NCBI GenBank assembly: GCA_029641185.1
Contig: JAPWGK010000003.1
Span: 2,542,001-2,606,000, forward strand
From: Pseudofabraea citricarpa
Lineage: Eukaryota; Ascomycota; Leotiomycetes; Helotiales; Dermateaceae
Direction of reading: 5' to 3'
Length of the DNA stretch: 64,000 nt
Each line of letters starts with the position of its first letter. Within the stretch, counting starts at the first letter, position 1. Of the stretch, positions 21,807 to 32,563 are shown piece after piece. Both the position numbers and the translations under genes were made by a program. The notes under the pieces are model-generated. The model had not been told where the DNA came from. It was given only the letters and a program-made list of their open reading frames with translations, and ran no database searches.

Positions 21807-22342
21807 ATGCGCACCTCAACCATCCTCCTTGGCCTCAGCGCCGTCTTCATGCCTGCATTCGCAGCCGATACCTCTGCGTCCTCAACCGCTAGCAGTTCAA
21901 TCTCTACGCTCTACCCAATAACCAATGGAACCACTACAGCCACAGCCTCTGGATTCGCAACCCTCGTCTCTGGGTCACCCTCATCCTCGGGCAACCTTTC
22001 CGTTACTGCGTCGCGGACCTTTTCAAATAGCACCATGACGGCCCCAGCTAGCACCGCAGTATCCACGGATGGGGGTATCTTGATTGCCTCGGGTACACCT
22101 ACTGTCCCTCCAAAGGGTGTCAACACCGTTACCAGCATGGTAAGCCATACCCACATTGACTTAATTTTTTTCTTCCAAAAATACTAATTCATATACAGGT
22201 TGTCGTCACTCCTTCTGTAGCTGTCACAGCCGCTGGATCATCTGCTTCGTCAAGTTCAAACAGCACGAACGCATCTGGTAGATTAGCCACACCAGGCATG
22301 CTACTTGGTCTCGTCGCAATGGGAGCCTGTGTACTCGGCTAA
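21807..22342 (+). CDS. Small GPI-anchored Ser/Thr-rich cell-surface protein
   Basis: Exons 21807-22139 and 22199-22342 with a 59-nt intron (GTAAGC, ACTAATTC, CAG) give 158 residues. Residues 1-19 (MRTSTILLGLSAVFMPAFA) form a signal peptide. The mature part is almost entirely Ser, Thr, Ala and Gly with several N-x-S/T sites. The C-terminus has a hydrophobic tail (M-L-L-G-L-V-A-M-G-A-C-V-L-G) after a small-residue stretch (N-A-S-G), the pattern of a GPI-attachment signal. Such proteins end up at the plasma membrane or covalently in the fungal wall. No catalytic domain or cysteine motif is present, so a structural or adhesive role is the limit of what can be said. The second exon is needed for the GPI signal; unspliced reading would end in a short unrelated tail. 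Confidence 0.8.
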
Positions 22343-23135
22343 GCGGAAAAAGGAAGATAATCCACCATACCTGCATCATCAAGCATAAGCATAAGAGGGA
22401 ATGCATTGCGACCGGAGTTTTGTTTGTTTTTTAGCCTTTTGTATTTACTGCATACATATATACCACCAGAGCCTACCCACGAGTTGGGAGAGGAAAGAGA
22501 AGGATCCACCAGATGGAAGAACAAAGACTTCGAAAATACCTTACTGTAAAGATTAGACGATAATTACCAAAAACAGATATCGAACCAAGACCTTGTTTTG
22601 CCCTTGCAAAGTGACATGCTCGTTTGGTGTTCGCGTTTGATGCGAAAGCATTAATCCATGATATGTCGGAAGCGAAGATGGCCTCGGTTGATTTACATCT
22701 TACATCACACCACTTCGAATCAAAGCATGACGCTTTTTCTATCAAGGAAAAACAATGCGATCAATCATCCAAGAAAGGTATATCGATTTTTCTCCACTAA
22801 GTATTTGAGTTGTTGGAAAGTACCTAAGTATGCACTTATGCCATAGAATATCATGCGATGCGACGGGATGGCCTGAGAGATAGATTAAAACCCAATATCA
22901 AAACCCAAGTGACAGGAATCCCCACCAACTTGATGCATCACAATGTCAAATCAACAACAATGCCCCGGTAACCATCAGAAAAGAAGCCCCCGAAACATCA
23001 GAAAAGCCAGAAGAGAAATACCAGAGACAGCGCCTCCCAAAAAGAAAACTCTGAAAAGGAAAATCGTCTTCTGCACAAAAAAAAAAAAGAAGCGAGCAGG
23101 GAAAGCAGAGCCGCTCAAGAGAGGATTGCCATCTC
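22343..23135. other. Intergenic region between convergent genes
   Basis: 3' flanks of the GPI-protein gene and of the RE-repeat gene. Contains an A-rich run at about 23079-23090. No gene seen. Confidence 0.45.
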
Positions 23136-24383
23136 TCAATCGTACCATCTCCTCGCCGAACTACTTCCCCCTCTTCTCCACTCTCTGTCTCTATCCCTCT
23201 CTCGCTCTCGCTCTCTTTCCCTCTCTCTTTCCCTCTCCCGTTCCCTCTCGCGCTCCCTTGCCCTCTCTCTCTCGCTCTCGCGCTCACGTGCCAACAATTC
23301 AACCTCGACGTCTCGCCTCACGACACGATCAAGAACCTGCCTCGTGATGCGGGGGAGGACCTCGCCGAGAGAGCTCCTCCTCCTCTCAGGAGTCGGCGCC
23401 GTGACGATTCTCTCCATACCAGTCCCGGCCCCTGCTCCAGCACCAGCTCCAGCTGCATTCGCAGCACTGGCATTCGCATGTGTGTGAAAGTGCCAGAACG
23501 GACCGTGTCCGCCTCCGCCTCCGCCTGGAAGTCCGCACACGTTCATGTTGAGAGAAGGTGATGTCGATACTCTCGACCACGAACCTCTTCTTTCCCGGTC
23601 CCTGTCTCTACCCCTCTCTTTCTCCCTCTCCCGCTCGCGCTCGCGCTCCCTCTCCTTGTCTCGCTCTCGCTCTCGCTCGCGCTCTTTATCACGCTTCTCC
23701 TTCTCCAACTCCTCCTGCAGCATCTTCGCCTTCGCCGACGCAGCCGCCTGACCCTCCGCAAAGCCAGCCGTCTTCGCGCGCGCGAGTTCCTCGTCTCTCT
23801 CGCGTTTGAGATGCACGTTCTTGAGGAATTTGACGTCGGCCTGGATGTCCTTGACGCTCTCATCTACCTTGGACATCTCTGCTTTCTTTTCTGCCTCCCC
23901 CTTCTCCTTCTCCTTCTCCTTTTCCTTTTCCTTTTCCTTTTCCTGCTTGCTTATTTCTACCGCTGAAGGGCCGGGAGGCGGTTTGGCGAGCGACTCAATG
24001 CCCTCGGCTACGCGCTTCACGAAGTCGATGTCGCCCAGCACCCCGTTCCGATCGGCTTCTTCTTTCTTTGGCGGAGGAGGGGGAGGGGGAGGAGCGGCTG
24101 GAGCGGGTGTGGTGAGGTGCCAGAACGGAGCTTCTTCGACGTTGAAGATGGTTGGTGGCGATGGGGGACCTCGGACGACGACGATGGGTACCTTGGTTCG
24201 GCCTCTGAGGTGCGGCGGCAGCTGGGCAACAGGATGTATGACATCTGAGCTCGCATCGAAGATGTATCGTGCTGCTCGCTCGGGTTCTTTCAAATTGCTG
24301 GTGGATTTTGTGGAGGATTTGGATGAGTTGGTCTTGGATTTGGAGTTTTTGGATCGCACTGGAATGGGGGCAAGGAGGCACAT
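23136..24383 (-). CDS. Low-complexity Arg/Glu-repeat protein, 415 residues
   Basis: A single open frame with ATG at 24383 (MCLLAPIPVR). The first 90 residues look ordinary (A-A-R-Y-I-F-D-A-S-S-D-V, then T-K-V-P-I-V-V-V-R-G). After them come eight consecutive prolines near residue 98, a Lys-Glu dipeptide run near 150, a helical segment (D-E-S-V-K-D-I-Q-A-D-V-K-F-L-K), a long Arg-Glu/Asp run at about 233-268, a Gly/Ala-rich part with H-G-P-F-W-H-F-H-T-H, and a second Arg-Glu run near the end. Two copies of the motif P-F-W-H-(L/F) occur (residues about 85 and 300). The protein is probably disordered and filament-like or RNA-associated, but no function is recognisable. The simple-sequence DNA also gives long ORFs on the plus strand, which I regard as shadows. 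Confidence 0.55.
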   Translation of the reverse strand: MCLLAPIPVRSKNSKSKTNSSKSSTKSTSNLKEPERAARYIFDASSDVIHPVAQLPPHLRGRTKVPIVVVRGPPSPPTIFNVEEAPFWHLTTPAPAAPPPPPPPPKKEEADRNGVLGDIDFVKRVAEGIESLAKPPPGPSAVEISKQEKEKEKEKEKEKEKGEAEKKAEMSKVDESVKDIQADVKFLKNVHLKRERDEELARAKTAGFAEGQAAASAKAKMLQEELEKEKRDKERERERERDKEREREREREREKERGRDRDRERRGSWSRVSTSPSLNMNVCGLPGGGGGGHGPFWHFHTHANASAANAAGAGAGAGAGTGMERIVTAPTPERRRSSLGEVLPRITRQVLDRVVRRDVEVELLARERESERERARERERERERERERERERERERDRDREWRRGGSSSARRWYD

Positions 24384-24739
24384 GGCTGAAGCTCTCTAAG
24401 CAGGCCTCCAGGAGATGATGGGAAAGAAAGTAAAGAGGACGGAGAAACTTAAGTGATAGATATGAGAATGTACACAGTTCTCGTCAAATCTCATTTATAT
24501 ACCTACACCTACACAAAGCCATCTATCGCTTGAGATGAAAAGCCCCATCTACAGAATTAGAGACATGCAGCACTAGCTGATGCATCAGAAGTTTCATTGG
24601 GGAATATGCCGTCTAAATCTTCTTTGATCTATATGTATGTCGCATGTCGCCTTCCGATGAACATCACTTGATGTGCAAACGGATTTCACGCGAGAACCCG
24701 CCAACGCGACTTATCATCCCTTCCGCCAAGTCCTATGAA
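24384..24739. other. Short intergenic region
   Basis: Holds the promoter of the RE-repeat gene and the 3' end of the lyase gene. No gene seen. Confidence 0.45.
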
Positions 24740-26604
24740 CTACAGTTTGGCTTCCTTCTTTGGTTTTTTGGAATTGTTCTGCCATGCAAACTCCTTGTCT
24801 GGTGTCAGCCGATGTGCGGATTCTTGCTTCCCAGGTGGACCGGTGGACTTCGCAGTCTCGGCATCACGAGGGTTGGGAAAGGAGTATCACTTACCAACTT
24901 CTTTGCCTGTCCTGCCTCTATGATAACGTTGATGACAACCGGGACTGTTGCTTTGTATCCTTCTTCTGTAGCTCTCGCCAGCTCTTCTGGCGTCCTCACC
25001 AAATATCCTTTACCGCCACACATCTCTGCTACCTTTTCATACCCAACTTCCCATCCAAGACTCGTACTTCTAAGGCCTCCTTTAACGTTCTCCTTGCTAT
25101 TCTGCTGTAACTTTAACCATGCATCTGAGTCTGCGCTGTCTCCATGGTAAACGCCGCCATTGTTGATAACGAATATCAACACATCCATCCCATAACGTGC
25201 CATTGTCTCCACTTCGGGAAGTGAAAATCCAAATGCAGAGTCTCCTTCGAAACAAACGATCTTTTTATGCCATGATTTTGGGCCGGATTTGGCTTCGGGG
25301 GAGGGCAGATTGTAGGCACAGTGAGCAGCAATTGCATACCCTAAACCAACACCCATAGTTGCATAAGTTCCAGCGTCCAGACGGAGTCGAGGATGTTCCA
25401 CTGGGAAAACACTACGAGAGATGTCCATAGTATTTGCTCCCTCAGATATGTAGACAACTCCACCATCATCAGGAGGAGAAAGCTTATGGATGGTTTCCTT
25501 GATTACATCGAATGTTCTACCGTACGTCATCGGTGATTTGTCAACTTTGGCAGCTTTTGCAGCTGTGGCTTCGTTTTTTGCTGTACTCGTTCTGATTGTT
25601 TGGAGGTATGGGGAAGAAGTGTCGTACGTCCAATTCTGCAGCGCAGAAATCAGCTGCGAGGTCACAACGTTAATGTCACCAATGACTCCAAGTTCGGCGT
25701 TGCCATTATTCCTGCCAAGCTCCTCTGCTGATATATCCACTTGTATAAATTTGGCAGTAGAATTCCATTTGGGTTCCTCGCCAAAATGCAATATCCAGTT
25801 GAGTCGAGCGCCGAGAATCAGAACAACGTCGGCACCCTTCAAAGCAGCTGACCTGGCCGATGCAGTATTTGAAGGATGGGAGTCTGCTACCACTCCTTTG
25901 CCCATCGGTGTAGGCAGGAAAGGGATCTTGGTCTGGTCAATGAGTTGCCGAATTGACGACTCTGCCTGCGCATACGCTGCTCCTTTGCCAACAACAATGA
26001 GAGGTGCCTTAGCTGACTTCAGAAGCCCAGCGATCACCTTGATCTTTTCAGGGTCAGCTGCGGCTCTGGGTGCTGCTGGCACAATTTGTGTAGATAGCTC
26101 TTCGCCCTCGCCCTGTATCACATCTGCCGGCAAATCCACGAAGCCTGTTCCACCTCTCCCATACCATGATGTTCTGTACGCATTCGTGATAGATTGAGGA
26201 ATAGAATCGAGGCCAGTTCGAACGGAAATCTTCGTATGCGGCGACAGTAAAGAGATGGCATCCATCTCCTGGAAAGCGCCTTTCGTGACAAGATGCGTCT
26301 CACTGGACCCAGCCAGGATGAGCAATGGGAAGGCATTAGCAGATGAGTTACCAATACCTGCCATAGCATGCAGTACTCCAGGTCCTCCAACTACCAGGCA
26401 CACACCAGGTCTGCCAGTCAAATATCCATATGCCGTTGCCGCATAGCTTGCAGCTTGTTCGTTCCGAAAGGCTATGAATCGTATCCCCAATGCGATTGCC
26501 TCTTCGGCAATCTGGACGACTGGAATACCCACGAGACCAAAGATGACCTTGACGCCCAGCTCATGTAGAGCTCGGGCTATAAGCTGAGCTCCAGTTGGTG
26601 CCAT
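24740..26604 (-). CDS. Peroxisomal 2-hydroxyacyl-CoA lyase / oxalyl-CoA decarboxylase-like
   Basis: Exon 1 is 26604-24895 and exon 2 is 24793-24740; the 101-nt intron runs from GTAAGT to CAAG. The product is 587 residues, normal for this ThDP-dependent family. I start at MAPTGAQLIARALHELG because family homology begins there; 41 further codons upstream are open. F-R-N-E-Q-A-A-S-Y-A-A (residues about 47-57) carries the catalytic Glu. The ThDP/Mg site G-D-S-A-F-G-F-S ... V-I-N-N-G-G lies at about 455-490. The second exon encodes only 17 residues ending K-K-E-A-K-L, a peroxisomal PTS1. Enzymes of this group cleave 2-hydroxyacyl-CoA (alpha-oxidation) or decarboxylate oxalyl-CoA; yeast Pxp1 is a likely relative. 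The precise substrate is not certain. The gene is divergent from the SH3BGR-like gene. Confidence 0.85.
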
Positions 26605-26976
26605 TGTGTGATTGATGATGAAGCTGGAAGAAGGATTGGCAGCCGAGGCTGTGACCTCACCGATAAGCGATCCAAGACTGCGATAGTGGATGCTGAGTTC
26701 CTCTTTTCCAGCTTTGGATAGAATCACTCAAGCAAGGGATTATTGATTTGGCTGGAATGCGATAGACTACCATCGCTCTCGGGGTGCCGAGTGTAACTGT
26801 CTGCCTATCTGTTGCAGAGGTTATGGCCTATCGAGCCCCATCGATCCAGCTACTCGTGTTTTTTGAAACATCCAGATTGACGACCTGAGCCTGGACGCTT
26901 TTGAACAACTCATCACCCCAAGCACACGAAATATTCATCTGTACTCTTTTGAAAGTCTTCGCAACACCTCTCCAAA
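26605..26976. promoter_or_regulatory. Shared divergent promoter region (372 bp)
   Basis: The lyase (minus) and SH3BGR-like (plus) start codons face away from each other with 372 bp between them, so both promoters must lie here. No clear TATA box is visible. Confidence 0.55.
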
Positions 26977-28088
26977 ATGGCCGAACCAGCTTCTAAATCA
27001 TACTCTCTCGATCCAAGTCTCTACATATACACCTCTCTCACCTCAGGATCATCCCACATTGTCACCGCAACTTCCCGACTCGAAACAATCCTCAAGGCAA
27101 ATCGAATCCCTTTCAAGGCAATCGATATCGCGACAGATGAGAAGGCACGCATGTTATGGGGTCGAAGAGCAGGCAAAGATGAATCTGGTCGAGCTAGGAA
27201 GATACCTGGATTGGTACAGATGGGGCTGGTCATAGGGGTATGTCCTGTACGCAGGTCTACTGAAGGCATCACTAATGGGCTTAGGATTTGGTAGAGATCG
27301 AGGACTGGAACGAATATGGAGAGCTTAGGCAACATGTCAAGATAGTCACTGAAGGTGCTACTTGGGTACCACCGCCACCGATTAAAAAGACAATGGCCAA
27401 GAGCAAATCAGCTAAGGCGCCACTGAAAGAGAACGTCAAGCCCACGACCACCACAACCTCAAAAGCTACCGATGAGAAAGACAGCCCGAAGTCCCCGACA
27501 GCAGAACCAACCTCTATCACACTAGCGTTGCGACAAGTTGGACAGGAGGCAGCACAGAAAGCAAAGGACGTGAAAAAGAAGACTGTTGAGACATTGGCTG
27601 GCACTGGAACTGCCGAGCCCAAATCAGAAAAGAAGGACGACCTTGAGAAAAAGGCTGATTCTGAGAAGCAAGATGATTCCGAGAAGAAGGTTGAGTCCGA
27701 GAAGAAGGTTGAGTCTGAGGAGAAAGATGAATCGGAGAAGAATGAACCAGTGAAGACGGATGAGCTTGTGAAAATGGACGAACCTATCAAGAAAGAACTC
27801 GAGCAGTCAGCTGTCATTCCCCCACCAATAGCTGTCGATACACCAAAGAAGAAACACTCAATCGAGGATACCACTTTGATGCAATCACCTACCTCGACAG
27901 CATGGAAGCGTGCTCCCGGTGGTGGAATCGACTCAATCGTAGCGACCGAGAAGCCAGAAAGGACGTTATCTCCTGAAATAACAACCCACCGAGGATCTGA
28001 GGTATCACAGGCCTCCAAGGAGGAGATCAAGAAAATTGAAGAGGAGACCAAGATCGCCGAAGAAGATGAGGATGCTGTTGAAGATTAA
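26977..28088 (+). CDS. SH3BGR/glutaredoxin-fold protein with Lys/Glu-rich tail
   Basis: Exons 26977-27237 and 27285-28088 with a 47-nt intron (GTATGT ... CTTAG) give 354 residues. Residues 15-105 match the thioredoxin-like SH3BGR domain as found in fungi: Y-I-Y-T-S-L-T-S-G at the first strand, R-L-E-T-I-L-K-A-N-R-I-P-F-K-A-I-D-I-A in helix 1/strand 2, and the late G-D-L-V-E-I-E-D-W-N-E. No CxxC is present, so it is not a redox-active glutaredoxin. The rest (110-354) is disordered: Ser-Glu-Lys-Lys type repeats at about 207-250 and an acidic end E-D-E-D-A-V-E-D. The role of this family in fungi is unclear. The splice lies within the domain, and its removal restores G-D-L-V-E-I-E-D. Confidence 0.75.
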
Positions 28089-30509
28089 TGCTAGGTTCTC
28101 ATATTGAATTTCTAGGTAGATACCAAGAGTCTGAGGCGTTCCACTGATTTCGCAATATATTGGTTCCTTCAAGCAGATATTGGACTTCTTTGGCTTTGCT
28201 GGTCAAGCTTTCCTTCAACCCAAATCCATTTCTGTCGCCGAGATTTAAGATATCGCATGTGCCAGTTAAACGTTACTTGCCAGTATATACAAACAGTCCT
28301 CTCTATGAGGAACAATTTACCAGAAGCAACTACAGAACATCGGATGAGATGTCCCTAGCAGCCTACTGGAGTCTCTGTCCTTAAAGTAGAATCTACGATG
28401 ATCATGATTCTTTTTTCATCTCGCTTTATTTCTCGGCAAGACAACAGCAGCAACCTTGAATTTACCAGATTTGGTTTCGGATATATACCTGTGCCTATTG
28501 TCTTACAGCATATTCTAGTCCATTCTCCTGAGTTCATGATCCCTCACGGGTGTGTGATTGTTAAATCGCAAGATCACGTGAACCGTCATTGAACCTTGTG
28601 GAACTAGAACACCTTCAAAACACCCCCTTAGAACAAACGAAGGGCTGGAGATCATTCATGTAAGTTCACAATGGCTTTCAACCCTGACAAGGTCCCTTAC
28701 TTCGTTCTTGTTCATGGTATTAGCATCAACCCTGGCCTGGTTCTAAAGTTAGTACTGCCTATTTTTGGCATAACTTGGACGTTATAAGCCGAGGTGTGTT
28801 TGCTCATGCAAATATCGGGTGTCTGAAGTGGACAATTTACATATTTCAGTTAGCTCATAAGATCTACGGTCACTATGCAGCTAAGTAGCTAGCAAGATCG
28901 TGCATAGAATTGTCTCCTCAATAGTCAGTCAATTTGAAAAGTATTTCAGTTGTAGAAAGTTTCGTTTTCTTAATTCATCTGCAAAACTTTTATTGCATTC
29001 TTCTTTCGCCACCCTTTGTGGTATATCTCAATACTAATGTGTGCACAACTCTCCCAACTAATCAATAGATTGTCTTTTGAGAGAATACCTACAGTTTTCT
29101 AGTATGAAATGTTCTTGAGGCAAATAGGTACAACTTGATCGATGCTACGATCAAATCGATGCCAAAGTAAGAATCTGCTCGCTACCTTAGCTAAGGGTAC
29201 AGATTTCTTTTAGCAGCCTAGGAACCTTGCCAGATACTCTCCTGACAACGATTGGAATTTCTATATCAATATTTTCCTTGCGAATTTGAGCAGGGCTTTA
29301 TTTGCGTCTTGTTTGATAAATTCGCATCGTCTCTCTGACCCTTTTCGTATCGTATGGCCCCAGTCCCAGTCACTGACTTGGTCCCCTATCTCTAAGCGAG
29401 GCTTTAGCCGACTAGATAGATTACTACTACCCTGAACGGTGCTGCAATGGGAATTTGAGACGGGATCTCATCTGAGGGGGGCAGCAGATATCCATCAGGA
29501 ATAAGTGATGATGAGGATTGCAGTTGGTAAAGTTATCATAATGTTCTAATACTCACTCTATATTATTGAATTTAGAGTTTGAATTACGACTTCAGGCAAA
29601 GCTTTGATAACACCAGCCAGTAAGCAGAGCTGTAGCCATTAAACGAAGCCTTGCTGCTATGCTTCCAAAAGGGCTTCTCCAGGGCATGAGCTAGTAGCAC
29701 AAAAGTCGAGGGGGGGTAGTCGATCGCTTCCGTTCATTATTTCTTCGATATCATGCCTTCTACTTTCTTGTTCGTGGCATGCCCTAAGTTTGTCAATTAT
29801 TTTCAAATCTCTGCTGATATCAAGTACCACTTCATCTTAAATTGCGTAAAAGATCGTAGATATTTAATTTATTATGTCTCGTCTCTCTTCTTCATCAGGT
29901 ATTACGAATTCAACTCGTGCAATGATAATGTGAAAGGAAGAAGGAACCATTTCAGGAAGCCAAGGATGATTTCTAGCTATATTCATATGAATATACATTT
30001 ATGAGAGCAACTCATGGGCTCTGAACTACTGCAACTGCTAAAGCAAGACCGAAGAAAATCGATTGGTTCTTTGGTGAATCTCTTCCATAGAAAGATTCAA
30101 AGTTGGAGTTATAACGATAATCGATCTACTGACAACTCCCATCTCATTCAACTAAAAATAAGTTTCAATGACATCCCCTTAACTGGAGATCTGGATAGCA
30201 GTAGCTCGAGCCAATAAACACAAGAAGAGAAAGGCCAATATTCTGGGATCATTATGTCCAAAAAGTCATCCTCATTTCGTCACAACTAAAGCAGATTCTG
30301 AGACTTATTTGTTTTTCATTTTTTTTTCTTCTTCTTATCTTTCGATCGATCGCCTTCTCTGTTCTATAATTCTCATCCATTTCTGTTGAATGTCCATCAG
30401 TCTTTGCTTTTCGCAGAAAACCTCGCAGATTCTATGCCCCAACCAACACAAAACGCCCAGGTACTAGTAGTAATAGTAGCAAATGATATACACGAACATT
30501 TCGAGGAAT
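28089..30509. other. 2.4-kb region without a convincing gene
   Basis: AT-rich. At 28671 an ATG opens a 40-codon frame that starts MAFNPDKVPYFVLVHGI and meets a GTTAGT donor-like site at 28746; it looks like a first exon without a following gene. Plus-strand ORFs at 29753-30004 and 30014-30217 show no domain. The right end is the 3' side of the PP2C gene. Confidence 0.4.
28671..28793 (+). pseudogene. Orphan first exon or gene fragment
   Basis: The ATG in context CACAATGG is followed by 25 protein-like residues (D-K-V-P-Y-F-V-L-V-H-G-I-S-I-N-P-G-L-V-L-K) and then a possible GTTAGT donor. Unspliced, it stops at 28793. I found no downstream exon that continues it. It could be a degraded gene or a very small one; no family recognised. 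Confidence 0.3.
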
Positions 30510-31733
30510 CTAAACCAGTTTCTCGACCGCGATGGCAACCACCACACAGATATCATCAACCTTGCCCCCACTCCACCGCTCGCCCGGGTAGTACTTCTGT
30601 ACTTCCCTGGCGAATGGGCCATCTCGTTTCGTGTTCATACTCGTAACTTTCGCTTCCCTTGCGATAGAGGTCGCTATCAAGCTTTGTAAACTCGGTGGGA
30701 GCTCCTCCTTTGCTTCTTCTTGAGATACGAGATTGCGCAGGCGGCTCCCGATTTTGATGCCATCTGCCGTATGCTCCCACGCTCTCGCATTGATCATCAC
30801 ACGGGATACAGCCCGGAGGATCTCGCTCGCGCTCAGATTATCCCATACACCATCACTGGCGAAAACAATAACATCTCCATGTCGAAGATCATGCTTACTA
30901 ACGCTTGCGTCCCTGGGATAGTCACGGATCTGCGTGCCTCCAAACGTATCGCTTTGCTCCTGCTCCTCTTGCTCAAGCTTGCTCAGCTGATATGGTGTGT
31001 TGAATGCGTGCGTTTGCGGGTCAGAAAGATTGTGAATGGCATTCAGTCTTAGCTGAACAAATCCAGAATCTCCCAGGTTCGCAATCTCCATTGTCCCATC
31101 CCCGCGCGCCAGAGCCACACATGCTGTACTGCCTCCGGCCGGCACCGTCTTGTCCTTCACTATATCATCGTAGCCCTTCTGCATCAAGCTCCTCGCGCTC
31201 AGTGGAACTTCCGCGTCCTGTGTGTTTGTGTAGGCCGCGTATGCCATATAATCGCAGAATCCGTGTGCGAAGTCTGCAGGATCCACCCCCGAATCTATCC
31301 AGCCTCCGACTCCATCTGCCACCCCAAACGCCACGTCCGCCGATTCCCCGACTTTGGAAACAAAGAATGCATCTTGGCCGCTTGTTGGACGTGTGCGCTT
31401 GTCTTTCCGGCGTGCGTGGATGGAATTATAGGGATTGAAATCGAAGACGTCAGTCTTGGGATTATAACGAGAGTCCTTCGCGTTGAAAGAGGCAGCTATG
31501 CCATAAGTAAATTTCGGACTGGCTACAGAGAACAACCCCCGCGACGTGTGAAATGACCGGGCAGGGGATTTTGTAAAAGGAGACAGCGCTTTATGAACAT
31601 TCGAAGGGCCGATAGAGGAGCGGTATCGCGAGGAGGACCGAAGAGCGAGTAGTCCACCGGGTCTTGATAATTGGTTATATAAGGAGTTGTTCCTATATGC
31701 TGTAGTAGCAACTCGTCGCAGAGGAGACTCCAT
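30510..31733 (-). CDS. ptc7: Mitochondrial PP2C-type protein phosphatase (Ptc7-like)
   Basis: I take the ATG at 31733 (MESPLRRVATTAYRNN; 407 residues) because it begins a mitochondrial-type presequence rich in Arg, Ser and Thr; an ATG 16 codons upstream at 31781 is also open. PP2C motifs in order are S-G-Q-D-A-F-F, V-A-D-G-V-G-G-W, G-G-S-T-A-C-V-A, A-N-L-G-D-S-G-F, F-A-S-D-G-V-W-D-N and K-V-D-D-I-C-V-V-V-A, so the metal-binding Asp residues are present. Length and pattern match Ptc7/PPTC7, a matrix phosphatase that in yeast acts on the coenzyme Q enzyme Coq7 and on other mitochondrial proteins. No intron is seen. The gene is divergent from the HTH protein gene. Confidence 0.85.
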   Translation of the reverse strand: MESPLRRVATTAYRNNSLYNQLSRPGGLLALRSSSRYRSSIGPSNVHKALSPFTKSPARSFHTSRGLFSVASPKFTYGIAASFNAKDSRYNPKTDVFDFNPYNSIHARRKDKRTRPTSGQDAFFVSKVGESADVAFGVADGVGGWIDSGVDPADFAHGFCDYMAYAAYTNTQDAEVPLSARSLMQKGYDDIVKDKTVPAGGSTACVALARGDGTMEIANLGDSGFVQLRLNAIHNLSDPQTHAFNTPYQLSKLEQEEQEQSDTFGGTQIRDYPRDASVSKHDLRHGDVIVFASDGVWDNLSASEILRAVSRVMINARAWEHTADGIKIGSRLRNLVSQEEAKEELPPSLQSLIATSIAREAKVTSMNTKRDGPFAREVQKYYPGERWSGGKVDDICVVVAIAVEKLV

Positions 31734-32563
31734 ACTCTCGAGTAGGAAGAAAGGAGTAATAAATCGTAGCCCAAGGGGCATACGGTGGCAGAAATTTAAG
31801 ACTATAAGACAAAGACCATGCTAGGCTAATTGAAACGAGTAAGGTGTAGAGCTTTCTGGGCGAGCTGCACAATATGGAAATTGGTCCAGGAATGGGAGGA
31901 AATGTACATTCAAGAAACTTTTGAGGATATCTTCTGCAGCATCGTCATTTTTGATATTCGCACGGATGTTCATGCAAGTCTAACGCGAGGATCTGCCTCC
32001 GTTAGCGGCCTTGCCACGCTTGCGGCTTGCCACCTGTGCCACCTTCATCATATTAGGACCATAAGTGCTTTGTAGAATATTAATTTGCCTTTGGGTAACT
32101 ACATTAAAGTAGTATGGCATTAAGTGTTACTGTGAAATTTTAATATGAAATGAAGAAGACTTTTTCAATGATGTATACGGAAGAAAAGAAAACTTCCTGT
32201 CGCTAACTACCTAGGGCTACTAGGTACGTATTCTATTGGCTATTTCATTACATGTAGTTTTTTTTTTTATTCTTTAATTTTTGGGGGGTAGTGAACCTGC
32301 TTTATCATTGAGGCAAAACTGGGCATTGTGTAGGCAATTACCAAAAAAAGGGCTTTCTATGTATCTTGCATGTGGTACAGTAGGGATAATTGATAGATAT
32401 TATGGTACGAGAGTGCCTACATGCATAATACATGTGGTCCGTGCATGCCTCTAAATGGGCCGGATATCAGTTGAAGGCACTTAACTAACTCATGCTTCAA
32501 ATGGCAGCGTGAGAACAACGCGATCAAGTTATACTGGCAGATGCCCAAACTCGAAAGCCCAAG
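31734..32563. other. Intergenic region between divergent genes
   Basis: Promoters of the phosphatase (left) and of the HTH protein gene (right). It has a T-run at about 32261-32270 and no ORF with coding character. Confidence 0.45.

Noticed and set aside
23806..24399. 197-codon plus-strand ORF over the RE-repeat gene
   Set aside because: Simple-sequence CT/TTC runs keep all frames open; the product is Ser/Phe-only low complexity.
25490..26197. 235-codon plus-strand ORF
   Set aside because: It lies antisense inside the lyase coding exon, which has clear ThDP-enzyme motifs; the plus-strand product has none.
27281..28051. 256-codon minus-strand ORF rich in Ser and Phe
   Set aside because: It is the mirror of the Lys/Glu repeats of the SH3BGR-like gene (antisense of GAA/AAG codons).
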